NCBI GenBank assembly: GCA_001823105.1
Contig: MHTO01000027.1
Location: 6,557 to 27,524, forward strand
Direction: 5' to 3'
From: Candidatus Wildermuthbacteria bacterium GWA2_46_15
Lineage (GTDB): Bacteria > Patescibacteriota > Minisyncoccia > Minisyncoccales > GWA2-46-15
DNA: 20,968 nt
A program made the position numbers and the translations under genes. Positions 1-6,473 of the stretch are shown in pieces. The notes under the pieces are model-generated. The model was not told the DNA's origin and did no database searches. It worked only from the letters and a program-made list of their open reading frames with translations. Position 1 is the stretch's first letter. Every line of letters starts with the position of its first letter.

Positions 1-1
1 G

Positions 2-46
2 GCTGAAAGTCCTGAGTCCCTTCGAGGGAAAGAAAAGGAACATTAA
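2..46 (+). other. Possible 3' tail of an upstream gene
   Basis: The frame beginning at base 2 reads AESPESLRGKEKEH and then TAA at 44-46, ten bases before nusB. A charged tail like this could close a small basic protein such as a ribosomal protein, but nothing here identifies it. Another frame is also open through this stretch, so the call is only a possibility. Confidence 0.25.
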
Positions 47-55
47 AACTAATAT

Positions 56-493
56 ATGGCCAGCCGTCATTTATCGCGCTCAATCGCTCTCCAATCGCTC
101 TTTGAATGGGATTTTTACGGCCAAGAAGGAGAGACGATTGAGAAAGTTGTGAAAAAGAATTTTAAAGAATTCGGACCGGGCCTGGAAAATCAGGATTTTG
201 TTTGGCAATTAGTCAGGGGCGTCATTGATCACTTGCCCCAGATCGACAAGATCATTGTCCAATCGGCGCCCGAATGGCCCCTGGAACAAATCACGGCCGT
301 TGATCGGAATGTCTTGCGCATCGGCCTTTTTGAGCTTCTTTATACTAAGAAAGAGGAGGTGCCGCCCAAGGTGGCCATCAATGAAGCGATTGAGTTAGCC
401 AAATCTTTTGGCGGTGAAAGTTCGGGTCGCTTTGTCAACGGCGTCTTAGGCACCGTCTACCAACAAATACAGGATTTAACTCCATCGGAATAA
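56..493 (+). CDS. nusB: Transcription antitermination protein NusB
   Basis: NusB binds boxA RNA with S10 (NusE) and takes part in antitermination and processing of rRNA transcripts. The 145-residue product has the usual family length and an all-helical character. It opens with an SRHLSRSIALQSLFEWD segment, matching the R-x3-R-x2-AlqxL(y/f)-x2-(d/e) start of the family. The C-terminal half has TAVDRNVLRIGLFELLY and the closing PPKVAINEAIELAKSFGGESSGRFVNGVLG signature, described here in parts: NEAIELAKSFG followed by FVNGVLG. ATG at 56 is the natural start. It is the first complete gene of a + strand cluster with rnc 12 bases downstream. Identity is secure. Confidence 0.95.
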   Translation: MASRHLSRSIALQSLFEWDFYGQEGETIEKVVKKNFKEFGPGLENQDFVWQLVRGVIDHLPQIDKIIVQSAPEWPLEQITAVDRNVLRIGLFELLYTKKEEVPPKVAINEAIELAKSFGGESSGRFVNGVLGTVYQQIQDLTPSE

Positions 494-505
494 ATAAATT
501 ATTGA

Positions 506-1198
506 TTGATGAAGAATTTTTCCAGATTAGAGAAAGAACTCGGGATAAATTTTAAGGATAAAAATTTACTCGCCCGGGCTTTTTGCCACCGCTCCTATCT
601 CAATGAAAACCATGATTTTTCCCTTGAGCACAACGAAAGATTGGAGTTTTTAGGCGATGCTGTTTTAGAACTAGTTGTCACCGAGTTTCTTTATCGCCAC
701 TACCCGAAGAAAACAGAAGGCGAGCTGACGGCCTGGCGGGCCGCCCTGGTTAACGCCGAGAGTCTGGCTCAAACCGCCCGGAAACTTGATTTTAATGAAT
801 ACCTCTTGCTCTCCCGGGGTGAAACAAAGGATACGGGCAAGGCCAGGGACTTTATTTTGGCCAATTCCCTCGAAGCCTTTATTGGTTCCTTCTATCTAGA
901 TCGGGGGTACGAGGCCTGCAAAGCTTTTATCAAAAAACATCTCTTAAATAAGCTGTCCGAGATCATCCGTCAAGGACTTTTCAAAGATTCTAAATCCCGC
1001 TTCCAGGAAAAGGCTCAGGAAAAAACAAGCATTACCCCGGTTTACAAAGTCTTGCAGGAATCCGGACCCGATCACGCTAAACATTTTGAGATCGGTGTCT
1101 TCCTGGAAAATAAATTAGTCGCCAAGGGCGAAGGTATGTCGAAACAAGAGGCGGAAGAAAAATCCGCGAAAAAAGCTTTAGAGATTAAGAAATGGTAG
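506..1198 (+). CDS. rnc: Ribonuclease III
   Basis: Double-strand-specific endoribonuclease that processes rRNA precursors and structured mRNAs. Residues 1-150 are the catalytic domain with the family signature ERLEFLGDAVLE (E44, E47, D51); residues 155-228 are a double-stranded RNA binding domain ending in KQEAEEKSAKKALE. The second metal cluster, usually D...E in the AD-x-x-EA motif, reads ANSLEAFIG here: E123 is kept but the Asp is Asn120. Codon 1 is TTG at 506, and ATG follows immediately at 509. ATG at 509 may be the real start, changing the length by one residue. It lies 12 bases after nusB and 10 before rpsP, so it is probably cotranscribed with both. Confidence 0.95.
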   Translation: MMKNFSRLEKELGINFKDKNLLARAFCHRSYLNENHDFSLEHNERLEFLGDAVLELVVTEFLYRHYPKKTEGELTAWRAALVNAESLAQTARKLDFNEYLLLSRGETKDTGKARDFILANSLEAFIGSFYLDRGYEACKAFIKKHLLNKLSEIIRQGLFKDSKSRFQEKAQEKTSITPVYKVLQESGPDHAKHFEIGVFLENKLVAKGEGMSKQEAEEKSAKKALEIKKW

Positions 1199-1208
1199 CC
1201 TGTAAAAT

Positions 1209-1580
1209 ATGTTAGTTATTAGATTATTTAGAGTCGGAAAAAAGAATCAACCGGTCTTTAAAATCGTCGTGACCGAAAAGAGTCGACCGCCACGAGCAGG
1301 TGTTTTTGTTGAAGATCTGGGTTTCTACAACCCGCTCACCAAAGAAAGGACTTTTAATGAAGAACGCCTGAAGCACTGGTTAAAGATGGGCGCCCTGCCG
1401 TCCGATACCGTTTACAACCTTTTGGTCAGCGCCAAGGTCATTACCGGAGAGAAGAGAAAAATCACTCTCAAAAAACCCGAACCGAAGCCAGAATCAAAGG
1501 CACCCGTATCCGCGCCATCTGCGGCCCCAGCCGAGCCAGCCTCAGAACCAGAGTTGACAAAGAAAAAAGACGAGCTATAA
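1209..1580 (+). CDS. rpsP: 30S ribosomal protein S16 with long C-terminal tail
   Basis: Small-subunit assembly protein binding the 5' domain of 16S rRNA. The first 80 residues are a full S16 domain: MLVIRLFRVGKKNQPVFKIV, then SRPPRAGVFVEDLGFYNP and ERLKHWLKMGALPSDTV. Residues 85-123 are an extra tail rich in Pro, Ala, Glu and Lys, probably disordered; typical S16 is about 80-90 residues. Such tails occur in several phyla. ATG at 1209 gives the canonical start. The position next to khpA and close to trmD follows the conserved rpsP-khpA-rimM-trmD order, though rimM is absent here. Confidence 0.96.
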   Translation: MLVIRLFRVGKKNQPVFKIVVTEKSRPPRAGVFVEDLGFYNPLTKERTFNEERLKHWLKMGALPSDTVYNLLVSAKVITGEKRKITLKKPEPKPESKAPVSAPSAAPAEPASEPELTKKKDEL

Positions 1581-1650
1581 TTATGATCAGATAATTACTC
1601 CTGTAAAGGTCGATCAGATTATTTGAAAGATTCTTTAACACCAAGGGAAA

Positions 1651-1971
1651 ATGTCAAAAGTAATTGCCGACCAGGATTTTCTGGAATTTATCATCAAAGC
1701 CTTGGTCGATCACCCCGAAGACGTCAAGGTTGACAGAAAGGTTGATGAAATGGGGGTTTTGCTTTCCTTAAAGCTGAACTCAGAAGATATGGGTCAGATT
1801 ATCGGCCGGGGCGGCGCGACCGCCAGGTCAATTAGAGGCTTGGTCAGGATCGTTGGTTTGAAAAACCACGCCCGGGTCAACCTCAAGATTGAAGAACCGG
1901 AAGGTGGCCGCGCTCCGAGTAAAATGCCCGCGGGAGATGTCGGAACTGGCCTGGATGACCTAAAACTCTAA
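1651..1971 (+). CDS. khpA: KH-domain RNA-binding protein KhpA
   Basis: Small single-KH-domain protein (formerly UPF0109) that in Firmicutes works with KhpB/Jag and affects cell elongation and division. The core spans residues 5-85, with the KH GxxG loop in GQIIGRGGATARSIRGLV. The usual length is about 75-80 residues. This one has about 20 further residues (EPEGGRAPSKMPAGDV and on) with no recognised fold. The AAGGGAAA just before ATG 1651 is a plausible ribosome binding site. It follows rpsP by 70 bases and is followed at once by a strong intrinsic terminator, so the nusB-khpA transcript probably ends here. Confidence 0.9.
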   Translation: MSKVIADQDFLEFIIKALVDHPEDVKVDRKVDEMGVLLSLKLNSEDMGQIIGRGGATARSIRGLVRIVGLKNHARVNLKIEEPEGGRAPSKMPAGDVGTGLDDLKL

Positions 1972-2000
1972 CAGAATACTTTGGTTTTACAACCGACAAG

Positions 2001-2037
2001 AACGGTACTATCATAAAGGGTAGTGCCGTTTTTGTTT
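2001..2037 (+). terminator. Intrinsic terminator after khpA
   Basis: Arms AACGGTACTATC (2001-2012) and GGTAGTGCCGTT (2019-2030) pair over 12 positions with two G-T wobbles, around the loop ATAAAG. A T-rich run TTTTTGTTT follows from 2029. It separates khpA from trmD and overlaps the GTG at 2023 that could otherwise open trmD, which argues for the ATG at 2050. As trmD lies only 12 bases beyond, trmD may depend on readthrough. Confidence 0.85.
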
Positions 2038-2049
2038 ATACTACGGAAA

Positions 2050-2736
2050 ATGATTACTTTCGATATCATCACTATTTTCCCTAATTTCTTTAAGTCTTTT
2101 TTAAACGAATCGATTATTAAAAGGGCTCAGGGAAAGAAACTGATCCGGATTCGGGTTTTCGATCTGAGGGATTGGGCCAAAGACAAGCACCGCACCGTTG
2201 ATGACAAGCCTTTTGGCGGCGGCCGGGGCATGGTTTTGAAACTGGAACCGATCTATCGAGCGTTGCTCAATCTTAAAGCGCAAAACGCAAAACTGACGAA
2301 AACAATATTGTTTAGTCCAAGGGGAAAAAAGTTCAGCCAAAAGATGGCTCACCGATACTCCAAGCTCCAGCGCGTCGTCCTGATTTGCGGCCGCTATGAA
2401 GGCGTGGACGAAAGAGTGGCTCGGCATCTGGTTGACGAACAGCTTTCGATCGGAGACTACGTCTTGATGGGCGGGGAAGTGCCGGCAATGACCGTTATCG
2501 AATCGGTTTCAAGACTTATACCCGGTGTTTTGGGACATTCAGAACTATTGGAAGAAAGAATGCCCAAACAAAAAGGCAGGAGCAGTCGAGCATTTACAGA
2601 ATATCCGCAATACACCCGCCCAGAGATTTTTGTCCCCAAAAGTGGAGTCAAGTGGCCCGTGCCCAAAATTTTACTTCAGGGACATCACCAAAAAATTAAA
2701 ACCTGGCGCGAAAAACGCCGGAAAACCATTTTATAG
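2050..2736 (+). CDS. trmD: tRNA (guanine-37-N1)-methyltransferase TrmD
   Basis: SPOUT-class enzyme that makes m1G37 in tRNAs reading CNN codons and prevents frameshifting. Family motifs appear in order: MITFDIITIFPNFF, the DKPFGGGRGMVLK segment, the knot segments LICGRYEGVDERV and SIGDYVLMGGEVPAM, then EYPQYTRPEIF. The base-catalyst Asp of the usual (L)D-x-PxYTRP is Glu here; Glu is known in some actinobacterial TrmD, so activity is still plausible. The start is set at ATG 2050 because a GTG nine codons upstream lies in the terminator hairpin. The stop codon TAG (2734-2736) is part of the palindromic repeat at 2732-2769, so the last few residues may have been altered by its insertion. Confidence 0.94.
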   Translation: MITFDIITIFPNFFKSFLNESIIKRAQGKKLIRIRVFDLRDWAKDKHRTVDDKPFGGGRGMVLKLEPIYRALLNLKAQNAKLTKTILFSPRGKKFSQKMAHRYSKLQRVVLICGRYEGVDERVARHLVDEQLSIGDYVLMGGEVPAMTVIESVSRLIPGVLGHSELLEERMPKQKGRSSRAFTEYPQYTRPEIFVPKSGVKWPVPKILLQGHHQKIKTWREKRRKTIL

Positions 2737-2769
2737 CGAGTACGATATATCGGGCTACTGCCCGCTATA
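2732..2769 (+). repeat. Palindromic element, copy A (at trmD stop)
   Basis: A 38-bp unit: TATAGCG, AGTA, CGATATATCGGGC, TAC, TGCCCGCTATA. Outer ends TATAGC and GCTATA are inverted repeats, GGGC/GCCC form an inner hairpin, and CGATATATCG is self-complementary. The same unit occurs twice in tandem in glmS (4116-4191) and once inverted in the rplJ leader (17850-17888). The element's TATAG supplies the TAG stop of trmD. It lies 53 bases before glmS and fills part of an intergenic region with no other recognisable signal except the second dispersed repeat. Confidence 0.9.
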
Positions 2770-2804
2770 GCTTTTCAATTTTACACTTTTCGTTTTAAAT
2801 TTTT

Positions 2805-2822
2805 AATTTAGCGGCAGCGCTT
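2805..2822 (+). repeat. Second dispersed repeat (AATTTAGCGGCAGCGCTT), copy 1
   Basis: The 18 bases just before the glmS ATG are matched exactly, in reverse complement, at 11637-11654 after tRNA-Thr. Flanking T-rich sequence is also similar at both sites (TTTTTAATTT-type runs before the GC-rich core). This places a repeat where the glmS ribosome binding site would be expected, and no Shine-Dalgarno motif is visible there. Confidence 0.7.
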
Positions 2823-4775
2823 ATGTGCGGCATTATTGGTTACATCGGTTCAAAGCGCGCCCTGCCCATCGTCATTAAAGCGCTGGAGCGCTTGGAATAC
2901 CGTGGCTATGACTCCATCGGGGTTTTGGTCTATGACCAAGATAAAAAAATAGTTTATCTGGAAAAACAACCTGGCCGAATCCAAGAATTCGTTAAAACTG
3001 CCCAGCTTGACAAAGAGGGGAATCTGGCGATCGGCCATACCCGCTGGGCCACCCACGGCGGCGTGACTAAGGCCAATGCTCATCCTCACTGGGATTGCGC
3101 CAATAAAATCTTTGTTGTTCACAACGGCATTATTGAAAACTTTCAAGTGATAAAAAACAGCCTTGTTGAAAAGGGGCACAAGTTCCGTTCAGAAACCGAC
3201 ACCGAAGTTATCCCTCATTTAATTGAAGAGTTTTTAAAGCGGGGACTGGAATACAAGGAAGCCGTCGGACAGTCTCTAAAGATCGTCAAGGGAAGTTTCG
3301 CCTTATTGATATTCAACAGCGATTATCCTCAGCTGTTGGTCGGGGCACGGTTCTCGGGCCCCTTGATTCTGGGAGTAGGGGACAACGAGTTCATTTTTGC
3401 CTCTGACCCGACGCCGATCTCTCTAATCGCTAAAAATGTCATTTATTTAGACGACGGCGAGGTCGTCTTTGTAGACAAGGGGGGCAGTGAAGCAAAAGCT
3501 AGCTATACGATTGAATCTTTTCTGGGACACGAGGTGGCCGTCAAAAAGGGGGTAATCGACTTTGAAATAAAAGAAGCGGATAAGGGCGACTTCCCTGACT
3601 TCATGATAAAAGAAATATTTGAAGAGCCTTTGGCTCTGGGAAATACCCTTCGGGGAAGATTGATTTTACAAGAAGGCCGGACAAAGCTTGGCGGCCTGGA
3701 GATGATTGAGAAGAAATTGAGGCAAATCGAGAAAGTCGTCATGGTCGCTTGCGGTACTGCTTCTTATGCGGCTTTAGTCGGCGAATACTTTTTTGAAGAG
3801 TATGCAGAAATCACGACCGAAGTTGATTTAGCTTCAGAGTTTCGCTATCGAAAGCCGATTATCAATGATAAAACCCTGGTTGTCGCTATTTCTCAATCCG
3901 GGGAAACGGCGGACACCTTAGCCGCCGTCAAAGAGGCAAAAGAAAAAGGCGCTTTAACCATCGGCGTAGTTAATGTTGTGGGGTCGACTATTGCCAGAAC
4001 CGTAGACGCGGGAATTTACTCCCACGCTGGGTCGGAATTTGCCGTCGCCTCAACCAAGGCTTTTACCACCCAGATCGCCGATTTGGTTCTCCTGATGATC
4101 TTTTTGGCCAGAGATTATAGCGAGTACGATATATCGGGCAATTCTGCCCGCTATAGCGAGTACGATATATCGGGCAATTCTGCCCGCTATAATCCTGAGC
4201 GCAAGTCGAAGGAAAGGAAAATGTCTTTAGTCATGGGACGAAGGATTCTCGAAGAATTAAATCAGATTCCTAAAAAAATGAGGGTTGTCTTTGAAGACGC
4301 CGAGAAGATAAAAGCGCTGGCGGAAAAATACGCCAGATGCAAAAACTTTTTGTATTTGGGAAGAAAATATAATTTCCCGGTCGCTCTTGAAGGCGCTTTA
4401 AAACTCAAAGAAGTTTCCTATATTCATGCCGAGGCTTGTCCGGCCGGCGAGATGAAACACGGCCCCATTGCCTTGATAGACGAAAACTTTCCTTCTCTGG
4501 TTTTAGCTCCCGAAGACAGCGTCTATGAAAAAACCGTTTCCAATATTCAGGAAATCAAAGCCAGAAAGGGCAAAGTAATCGCGGTGACAACGGCGGGGAA
4601 TCAAGATTTGGAGAAACTAGTTGATGACGTCATCTATATTCCAAAAACACTGGAAATGCTCACGCCGTTATTATCGGTTATCCCGCTCCATCTTTTTGCC
4701 TATTATTTAGCTAAAAAACTCGGTAGAGACGTGGATCGACCAAGAAACCTCGCCAAGTCGGTTACGGTTGAGTAA
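2823..4775 (+). CDS. glmS: Glutamine-fructose-6-phosphate aminotransferase with in-frame repeat insertion
   Basis: Makes glucosamine-6-phosphate from fructose-6-phosphate and glutamine, the first step to UDP-GlcNAc for peptidoglycan. The N-terminal class II glutaminase domain starts MCGIIGYIG with Cys2 as nucleophile, plus HTRWATHG and VVHNGIIENF. Two SIS domains follow, with VACGTASYAALVGEY, SQSGETADTLAA, EFAVASTKAFTTQ, EGALKLKEVSYIHAEA and the closing RPRNLAKSVTVE. At 650 residues it is longer than the usual ~600. The excess is at residues 432-455, a perfect tandem YSEYDISGNSAR x2 encoded by the palindromic element, followed by charged NPERKSKERK. The insertion lies in the linker between the two SIS domains, likely at the surface. 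The frame is intact, so the enzyme is probably functional. The 3' end overlaps sod convergently by 14 bases. Confidence 0.96.
   Translation: MCGIIGYIGSKRALPIVIKALERLEYRGYDSIGVLVYDQDKKIVYLEKQPGRIQEFVKTAQLDKEGNLAIGHTRWATHGGVTKANAHPHWDCANKIFVVHNGIIENFQVIKNSLVEKGHKFRSETDTEVIPHLIEEFLKRGLEYKEAVGQSLKIVKGSFALLIFNSDYPQLLVGARFSGPLILGVGDNEFIFASDPTPISLIAKNVIYLDDGEVVFVDKGGSEAKASYTIESFLGHEVAVKKGVIDFEIKEADKGDFPDFMIKEIFEEPLALGNTLRGRLILQEGRTKLGGLEMIEKKLRQIEKVVMVACGTASYAALVGEYFFEEYAEITTEVDLASEFRYRKPIINDKTLVVAISQSGETADTLAAVKEAKEKGALTIGVVNVVGSTIARTVDAGIYSHAGSEFAVASTKAFTTQIADLVLLMIFLARDYSEYDISGNSARYSEYDISGNSARYNPERKSKERKMSLVMGRRILEELNQIPKKMRVVFEDAEKIKALAEKYARCKNFLYLGRKYNFPVALEGALKLKEVSYIHAEACPAGEMKHGPIALIDENFPSLVLAPEDSVYEKTVSNIQEIKARKGKVIAVTTAGNQDLEKLVDDVIYIPKTLEMLTPLLSVIPLHLFAYYLAKKLGRDVDRPRNLAKSVTVE
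4116..4191 (+). repeat. Palindromic element, tandem copies B1 and B2, inside glmS
   Basis: Two identical 36-bp units, 4116-4151 and 4152-4187, close with a shared or terminal TATA (4188-4191). Each unit reads TATAGCG, AGTA, CGATATATCGGGC, AATTC, then TGCCCGC. The inner hairpin is CGGGCA/TGCCCG around ATTC. Copies A and C have TAC in place of AATTC, which would make a 34-35 bp repeat period. The glmS form is exactly 12 codons and contains no stop in the frame used (tat agc gag tac ...). Confidence 0.95.
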
Positions 4776-5334
4776 ATCTTTCTTCGACCACTTTCCAGTC
4801 AATTGCCTTCATAAAGGCTTCGATGTAGTCGGCTCTCTTGGTGCCGTAGTCAAGCATGAAAGCGTGCTCAAAAACATCCAGGGGCAGGAGAGGAGCGGCG
4901 CCGGCCAAATGACCAGTGTCGTGCTCGCCCACCCAAACGTTCAGCAGTTTGTCGGCCATTCGGTCGTAATAGAGAATGGCCCAGCCAATGCCGCGCATCA
5001 TGGCCGTGGCCTTGAAATCCTTTTCCCAGTTTTCAAAACTGCCAAAGTCCCTAATAATCTTTTTGCGTAGTTCAGAAGCAGCGGAGAACTGTTCTCCGCT
5101 ATTTTTCATGGCGCCAAAGTAATACTCGTGGAGGCGCATGCCATTGAATTCCCAGCCGAATCTTCGCTTGAAACCGGCGAAATCCGGGGAAGCTGTCTCT
5201 CCTTTAGCCAGGATCTCCAGGAACTTGTTGGTGTTGGTAACATATCCCTGGTAGAGAGTAAGGTGAGTTTTTAGGGCGTTGTCGGAAAATCCCGGCAAGC
5301 CCAAAAGATGCTCATAGTTTTTCGCTTCGTACAT
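4762..5334 (-). CDS. sodA: Iron/manganese superoxide dismutase
   Basis: Converts superoxide to oxygen and hydrogen peroxide in the cytoplasm. The 190-residue product has the SOD Fe/Mn N-terminal hairpin and C-terminal alpha/beta domain. Likely metal ligands are H24 (KTHLTLYQGYV), H69 (RLHEYYFGAM), and D153 and H157 (LDVFEHAFMLDYG). The first helix is one residue shorter between the His and the Tyr-Val than in E. coli SodB. The loop that usually carries Gly or Gln near the metal reads GEHDTGH here, so metal preference cannot be guessed. No signal peptide is seen. It lies 47 bases after sufT on the same strand, fitting a link between oxidative stress and Fe-S repair. The gene symbol is approximate (sodA or sodB). 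Confidence 0.9.
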   Translation of the reverse strand: MYEAKNYEHLLGLPGFSDNALKTHLTLYQGYVTNTNKFLEILAKGETASPDFAGFKRRFGWEFNGMRLHEYYFGAMKNSGEQFSAASELRKKIIRDFGSFENWEKDFKATAMMRGIGWAILYYDRMADKLLNVWVGEHDTGHLAGAAPLLPLDVFEHAFMLDYGTKRADYIEAFMKAIDWKVVEERFTQP

Positions 5335-5381
5335 AGTTTTAATTGATTAGATTTGTAATTTTCAAAAACTTTGTTTTCCCG

Positions 5382-5678
5382 TTAAATTCCTAGCCTTGCT
5401 TTTGCTTCCGGCGTCATCATTCCCGGGTTCCAGGCCGGGTCAAAAACCAGCTCAATATTAACTTCTTTGACCTCCTTAGTTTTAAGAAGTTTTTCTTTGA
5501 TCTCTTTTTCAATCAAGCCAAAAAGGGGACAACCAAGGCTTGTTAAAGTCATTTTGATATTAACGAGGCCGTTTTTTTCTTTGACGTCATAAATCAGCCC
5601 CAAATCGGTTATCGGAATATTGAGTTCCGGATCCATCACCTCGCCGAGTTTTCTCCAAACCTCTTTTCTAGCTGCCAT
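5382..5678 (-). CDS. sufT: MIP18/DUF59 family Fe-S assembly factor (SufT-like)
   Basis: A 98-residue DUF59 protein of the family that helps mature iron-sulfur proteins (SufT in Firmicutes and actinobacteria; PaaD is a paralogue). It shows DPELNIPITDLGLIYDV and the conserved cysteine C50 in TSLGCPLFGLIE, then FDPAWNPGMMTPEAKARLG. The last segment, with W-x3-MMT, is typical of the stand-alone SufT-like members. It follows the FNR-like gene across a 28-bp palindrome, on the same strand as the suf genes, supporting a role in Fe-S delivery. Confidence 0.88.
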   Translation of the reverse strand: MAARKEVWRKLGEVMDPELNIPITDLGLIYDVKEKNGLVNIKMTLTSLGCPLFGLIEKEIKEKLLKTKEVKEVNIELVFDPAWNPGMMTPEAKARLGI

Positions 5679-5690
5679 ATTTAGAAAACG

Positions 5691-5718
5691 TACAATTAAA
5701 GCGATCGCTTTAATTGTA
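5691..5718 (-). terminator. Perfect 28-bp palindrome, possible terminator in the suf operon
   Basis: TACAATTAAAGCGA (5691-5704) is followed directly by its exact reverse complement to 5718. On the - strand the hairpin is followed by CGTTTTCT, a poor U-tract. It lies alone in the 48-base gap between the FNR-like gene and sufT, so it may be a terminator, an mRNA-stabilising or processing hairpin, or a protein binding site. Confidence 0.5.
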
Positions 5719-5726
5719 AGTTAGCG

Positions 5727-6455
5727 TTAGAATTTATCAAAGAAAATATTTTCTCCTTTGATGCCGAGATTTATCAAAAATTCCCTCAACGACTCCACTA
5801 CCTCTCTTGCCCCGCAAAGATAATACTCAAAATCATTCAGTCGGTCCGTCTTGATTCTTTTTTCTTTGACAAAACCCCGAAAAGCCTGATCAGCCCGGCC
5901 TCGTCTAAAACGGTCGACGTCGAGGCCGAGAAAGTTTTCTTCCTGGTCCAAACAAATCCAAAAATTAAAACTTGGATGTTTTTCCGCCAAGCTCTTAAAT
6001 TCGTCGAAAAAATAGATATCTCCTTTTCTTTTTAGCCCCCAGAATAAAAGAAATTCGGGCAGATGGCTCCCTCCCTTTTCCAGAAGAGAGAAAATCTGAG
6101 ATCGGATGGGGGCAATGCCGGTACCGGTCGCCAAAAAGACTTTGGGTTTATCTTGGGACCGGAGAGTGAAAAAACCGGCCGGTCCCTGGAAAAAGGCTCG
6201 TCCATCAATTTCCAATGACCGGAGAAAATTAGAACCAACCCCGTCCGGCAATAACTTGACGATTAAACTAAAGTTATCCTTGAGAGAATCCGAAGAAGCG
6301 ATTGAATAAAGCCGTCTCTGCTCGCCAATCATTAAGATGAGGTATTGGCCCGGAATAAAGTTGAGTTCCTGCGGATTATCTAGCTGGAAACAGAACTGCC
6401 AGATATCCGGGGCTAATTGTTTCTTATCAACTAAAGTCGTTCTGAATAATTCCAT
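5727..6455 (-). CDS. FAD-dependent ferredoxin/NAD(P)H reductase-like oxidoreductase
   Basis: A 242-residue flavoprotein of the ferredoxin-NADP reductase superfamily, which moves electrons between NAD(P)H and an iron-sulfur or heme partner. Residues 1-100 form the FAD domain with RLYSIAS (48-54) and GVGSNFL (72-78). Residues 105-242 form the nucleotide-binding domain with LATGTGIAPIRSQ (109-120), and YYLCGAREVVESL near the end for the Cys-Gly that contacts nicotinamide. It lacks any fused ferredoxin domain. The gene lies 18 bases after a ferredoxin gene in the suf operon, so the pair probably forms a small electron-transfer chain, perhaps supplying electrons for cluster assembly. That role is inferred from position. 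Confidence 0.85.
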   Translation of the reverse strand: MELFRTTLVDKKQLAPDIWQFCFQLDNPQELNFIPGQYLILMIGEQRRLYSIASSDSLKDNFSLIVKLLPDGVGSNFLRSLEIDGRAFFQGPAGFFTLRSQDKPKVFLATGTGIAPIRSQIFSLLEKGGSHLPEFLLFWGLKRKGDIYFFDEFKSLAEKHPSFNFWICLDQEENFLGLDVDRFRRGRADQAFRGFVKEKRIKTDRLNDFEYYLCGAREVVESLREFLINLGIKGENIFFDKF

Positions 6456-6473
6456 GCGATTAAAATCTTTTAA

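Noticed and set aside
1584..1626. Direct repeat GATCAGAT-ATT between rpsP and khpA
   Set aside because: Two short inexact words in a 70-base gap; no structure or further copies support a function.
2023..2049. GTG start for trmD
   Set aside because: It lies within the terminator hairpin, and family members start at the MITFDI methionine at 2050.
2525..2770. 81-residue open frame across the trmD end and the repeat
   Set aside because: It is out of frame inside trmD, with no family resemblance.
2771..2822. glmS ribozyme riboswitch
   Set aside because: The gap before glmS is too short and is filled by repeats and AT-rich sequence; no ribozyme core is visible.
4116..4191. CRISPR-like array in glmS
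   Set aside because: The two units abut with no spacer, lie in a reading frame, and match dispersed copies elsewhere.
5701..5708. GCGATCGC as a HIP1-type repeat
   Set aside because: It is a single copy at the centre of a longer palindrome, with nothing else cyanobacterial in the window.
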